DNA of 15,520 nt from assembly GCA_046537735.1 (NCBI GenBank), contig JBKHKH010000038.1, forward strand, positions 1 to 15,520. The letters are read 5' to 3'. Below, piece by piece: positions 15,089-15,520 of this stretch. Both the position numbers and the translations under genes were made by a program. The notes beneath the pieces are model-generated. The model was not told where the DNA came from and did no database searches. It was given only the letters and a program-made list of their open reading frames with translations. The stretch's first letter is position 1. Each line of letters opens with the position of its first letter. The stretch comes from JdFR-22 sp046537735. Its GTDB lineage: Archaea > Halobacteriota > Archaeoglobi > Archaeoglobales > Archaeoglobaceae.

Positions 15089-15103
15089 GGAAAAAATTAT
15101 ATT
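15089..15103 (+). promoter_or_regulatory. Promoter of the small His-rich protein gene
   Basis: GGAAAAAATTATATT has an A-rich BRE and TATA-like ATTATATT (15096-15103). The expected start site, about 25 bases past the centre, coincides with the ATG at 15125, and no ribosome site precedes that ATG. A leaderless mRNA is therefore likely. Confidence 0.55.
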
Positions 15104-15124
15104 AGAGATGTAATAAGCAGAAGT

Positions 15125-15448
15125 ATGATACTTCTGGAGAAAGTAAGATATGAGGGGGATATTTGCTTTGTAATGCCTCCTCAAAAGGTAATCGACGACT
15201 TGGGCATCAAGGGAGGAGAAGAGATCAAGGTTATACTTCTAAAAAGTTATGACTACAAAATGAGAGTATTTTCACAGCCAGATGCTGAGGTTTCCTTTGA
15301 GTCCGACCACCACCATCCACATCACTGGGAGATCCCCTGGGATGCGATAGGAAAATACAACATAAAGGACCTGGGATACGTTGAATTTAAGATCATAAAC
15401 GTCTTCGGAAAGCATAAGGAAGCTGAAGCACACGCCCATACCGCTTGA
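15125..15448 (+). CDS. Small His-rich protein, possibly AbrB-like N-terminus, function unknown
   Basis: I do not recognise a family for this 107-residue protein. Its first ~40 residues (RYEGDICFVMPPQKVIDDLG, then IKGGEEIKVILL) resemble the swapped-hairpin AbrB/SpoVT pattern, in which a strand, 'P-x-x-V-x-x-x-L-G-I-K-x-G' and another strand follow each other. The middle holds a His cluster HHHPHH (62-67) followed by WEIPWDAIGKYNI, and the C-terminus ends in HAHTA with further His at 97, 103 and 105; these could bind a metal. No signal peptide or membrane segment is visible, so it is likely cytoplasmic. ATG 15125 lacks a Shine-Dalgarno site but lies where the promoter should initiate. DNA binding or metal sensing are guesses. 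Confidence 0.7.
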   Translation: MILLEKVRYEGDICFVMPPQKVIDDLGIKGGEEIKVILLKSYDYKMRVFSQPDAEVSFESDHHHPHHWEIPWDAIGKYNIKDLGYVEFKIINVFGKHKEAEAHAHTA

Positions 15449-15461
15449 TCCTTCCTGAAAT

Positions 15462-15478
15462 AGTTAGGCGTTCTAACT
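15462..15478 (+). terminator. Small hairpin after the His-rich protein gene
   Basis: AGTTAG (15462-15467) pairs with CTAACT (15473-15478) across a five-base loop, 14 bases after the stop codon. No T-run follows, so a terminator role is weak. The rest to the window end shows no gene. Confidence 0.25.
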
Positions 15479-15520
15479 CCGTACATAACTTCTAACAAGT
15501 TTCTCTGAGAAGACAGGATA

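Overview
The window is archaeal, most likely from a methanogen-related euryarchaeote. The evidence is a complete archaeal RNA polymerase/translation operon on the minus strand (rpoH, rpoB2, rpoB1, rpoA1, rpoA2, rpl30e, nusA-like, rps12, rps7, EF-2). The RpoB subunit is split into B'' and B', and RpoA into A' and A''. Promoters are of BRE/TATA type, Shine-Dalgarno sites are of GGTGAT type, and terminators are oligo-T. Split RpoB occurs in methanogens, Archaeoglobi and haloarchaea. A split-Soret-cytochrome-like Tat lipoprotein fits an anaerobe. The sequence alone does not allow a genus call.

Layout. 1-491 (minus) is the 5' part of a Tat-exported lipoprotein of the C-GCAxxG/split-Soret family. 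492-1042 is a gene-free spacer with a promoter-proximal direct repeat, a 12-bp tandem repeat and one copy of a two-hairpin dispersed element. 1043-2050 (plus) is a secreted, helical DUF5667-like protein with an internal duplication. 2051-2418 has no confident gene, but carries a strong plus-strand promoter followed by a compact foldable segment, the best candidate here for an undescribed small RNA. 2419-13883 (minus) is the RNA polymerase/ribosomal operon, transcribed leftward and headed by a tRNA-Lys(UUU) gene at 13923-13997. Two near-identical tandem promoters lie upstream of the tRNA. 14265-14930 (minus) is protein-L-isoaspartate methyltransferase. 15125-15448 (plus) is a small His-rich protein of unknown function, probably made from a leaderless mRNA, with a second copy of the two-hairpin element just upstream of its promoter.

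The operon supplies the large RNA polymerase subunits plus H, an archaeal NusA, ribosomal proteins eL30, uS12 and uS7, and elongation factor EF-2, so it couples synthesis of the transcription and translation machinery. Genes are tightly packed, with overlaps or gaps of 0-80 nt, and most starts have good Shine-Dalgarno sites that often overlap the preceding stop. The operon stops after EF-2. The EF-1alpha and S10 genes that often follow in methanogens are absent here.

The most interesting non-coding signals are two diverged copies of a hairpin element about 14.2 kb apart, with a compensatory base-pair change in the stem, and the candidate structured RNA after position ~2200. Both are sequence-based hypotheses and need a genome search and transcript data.
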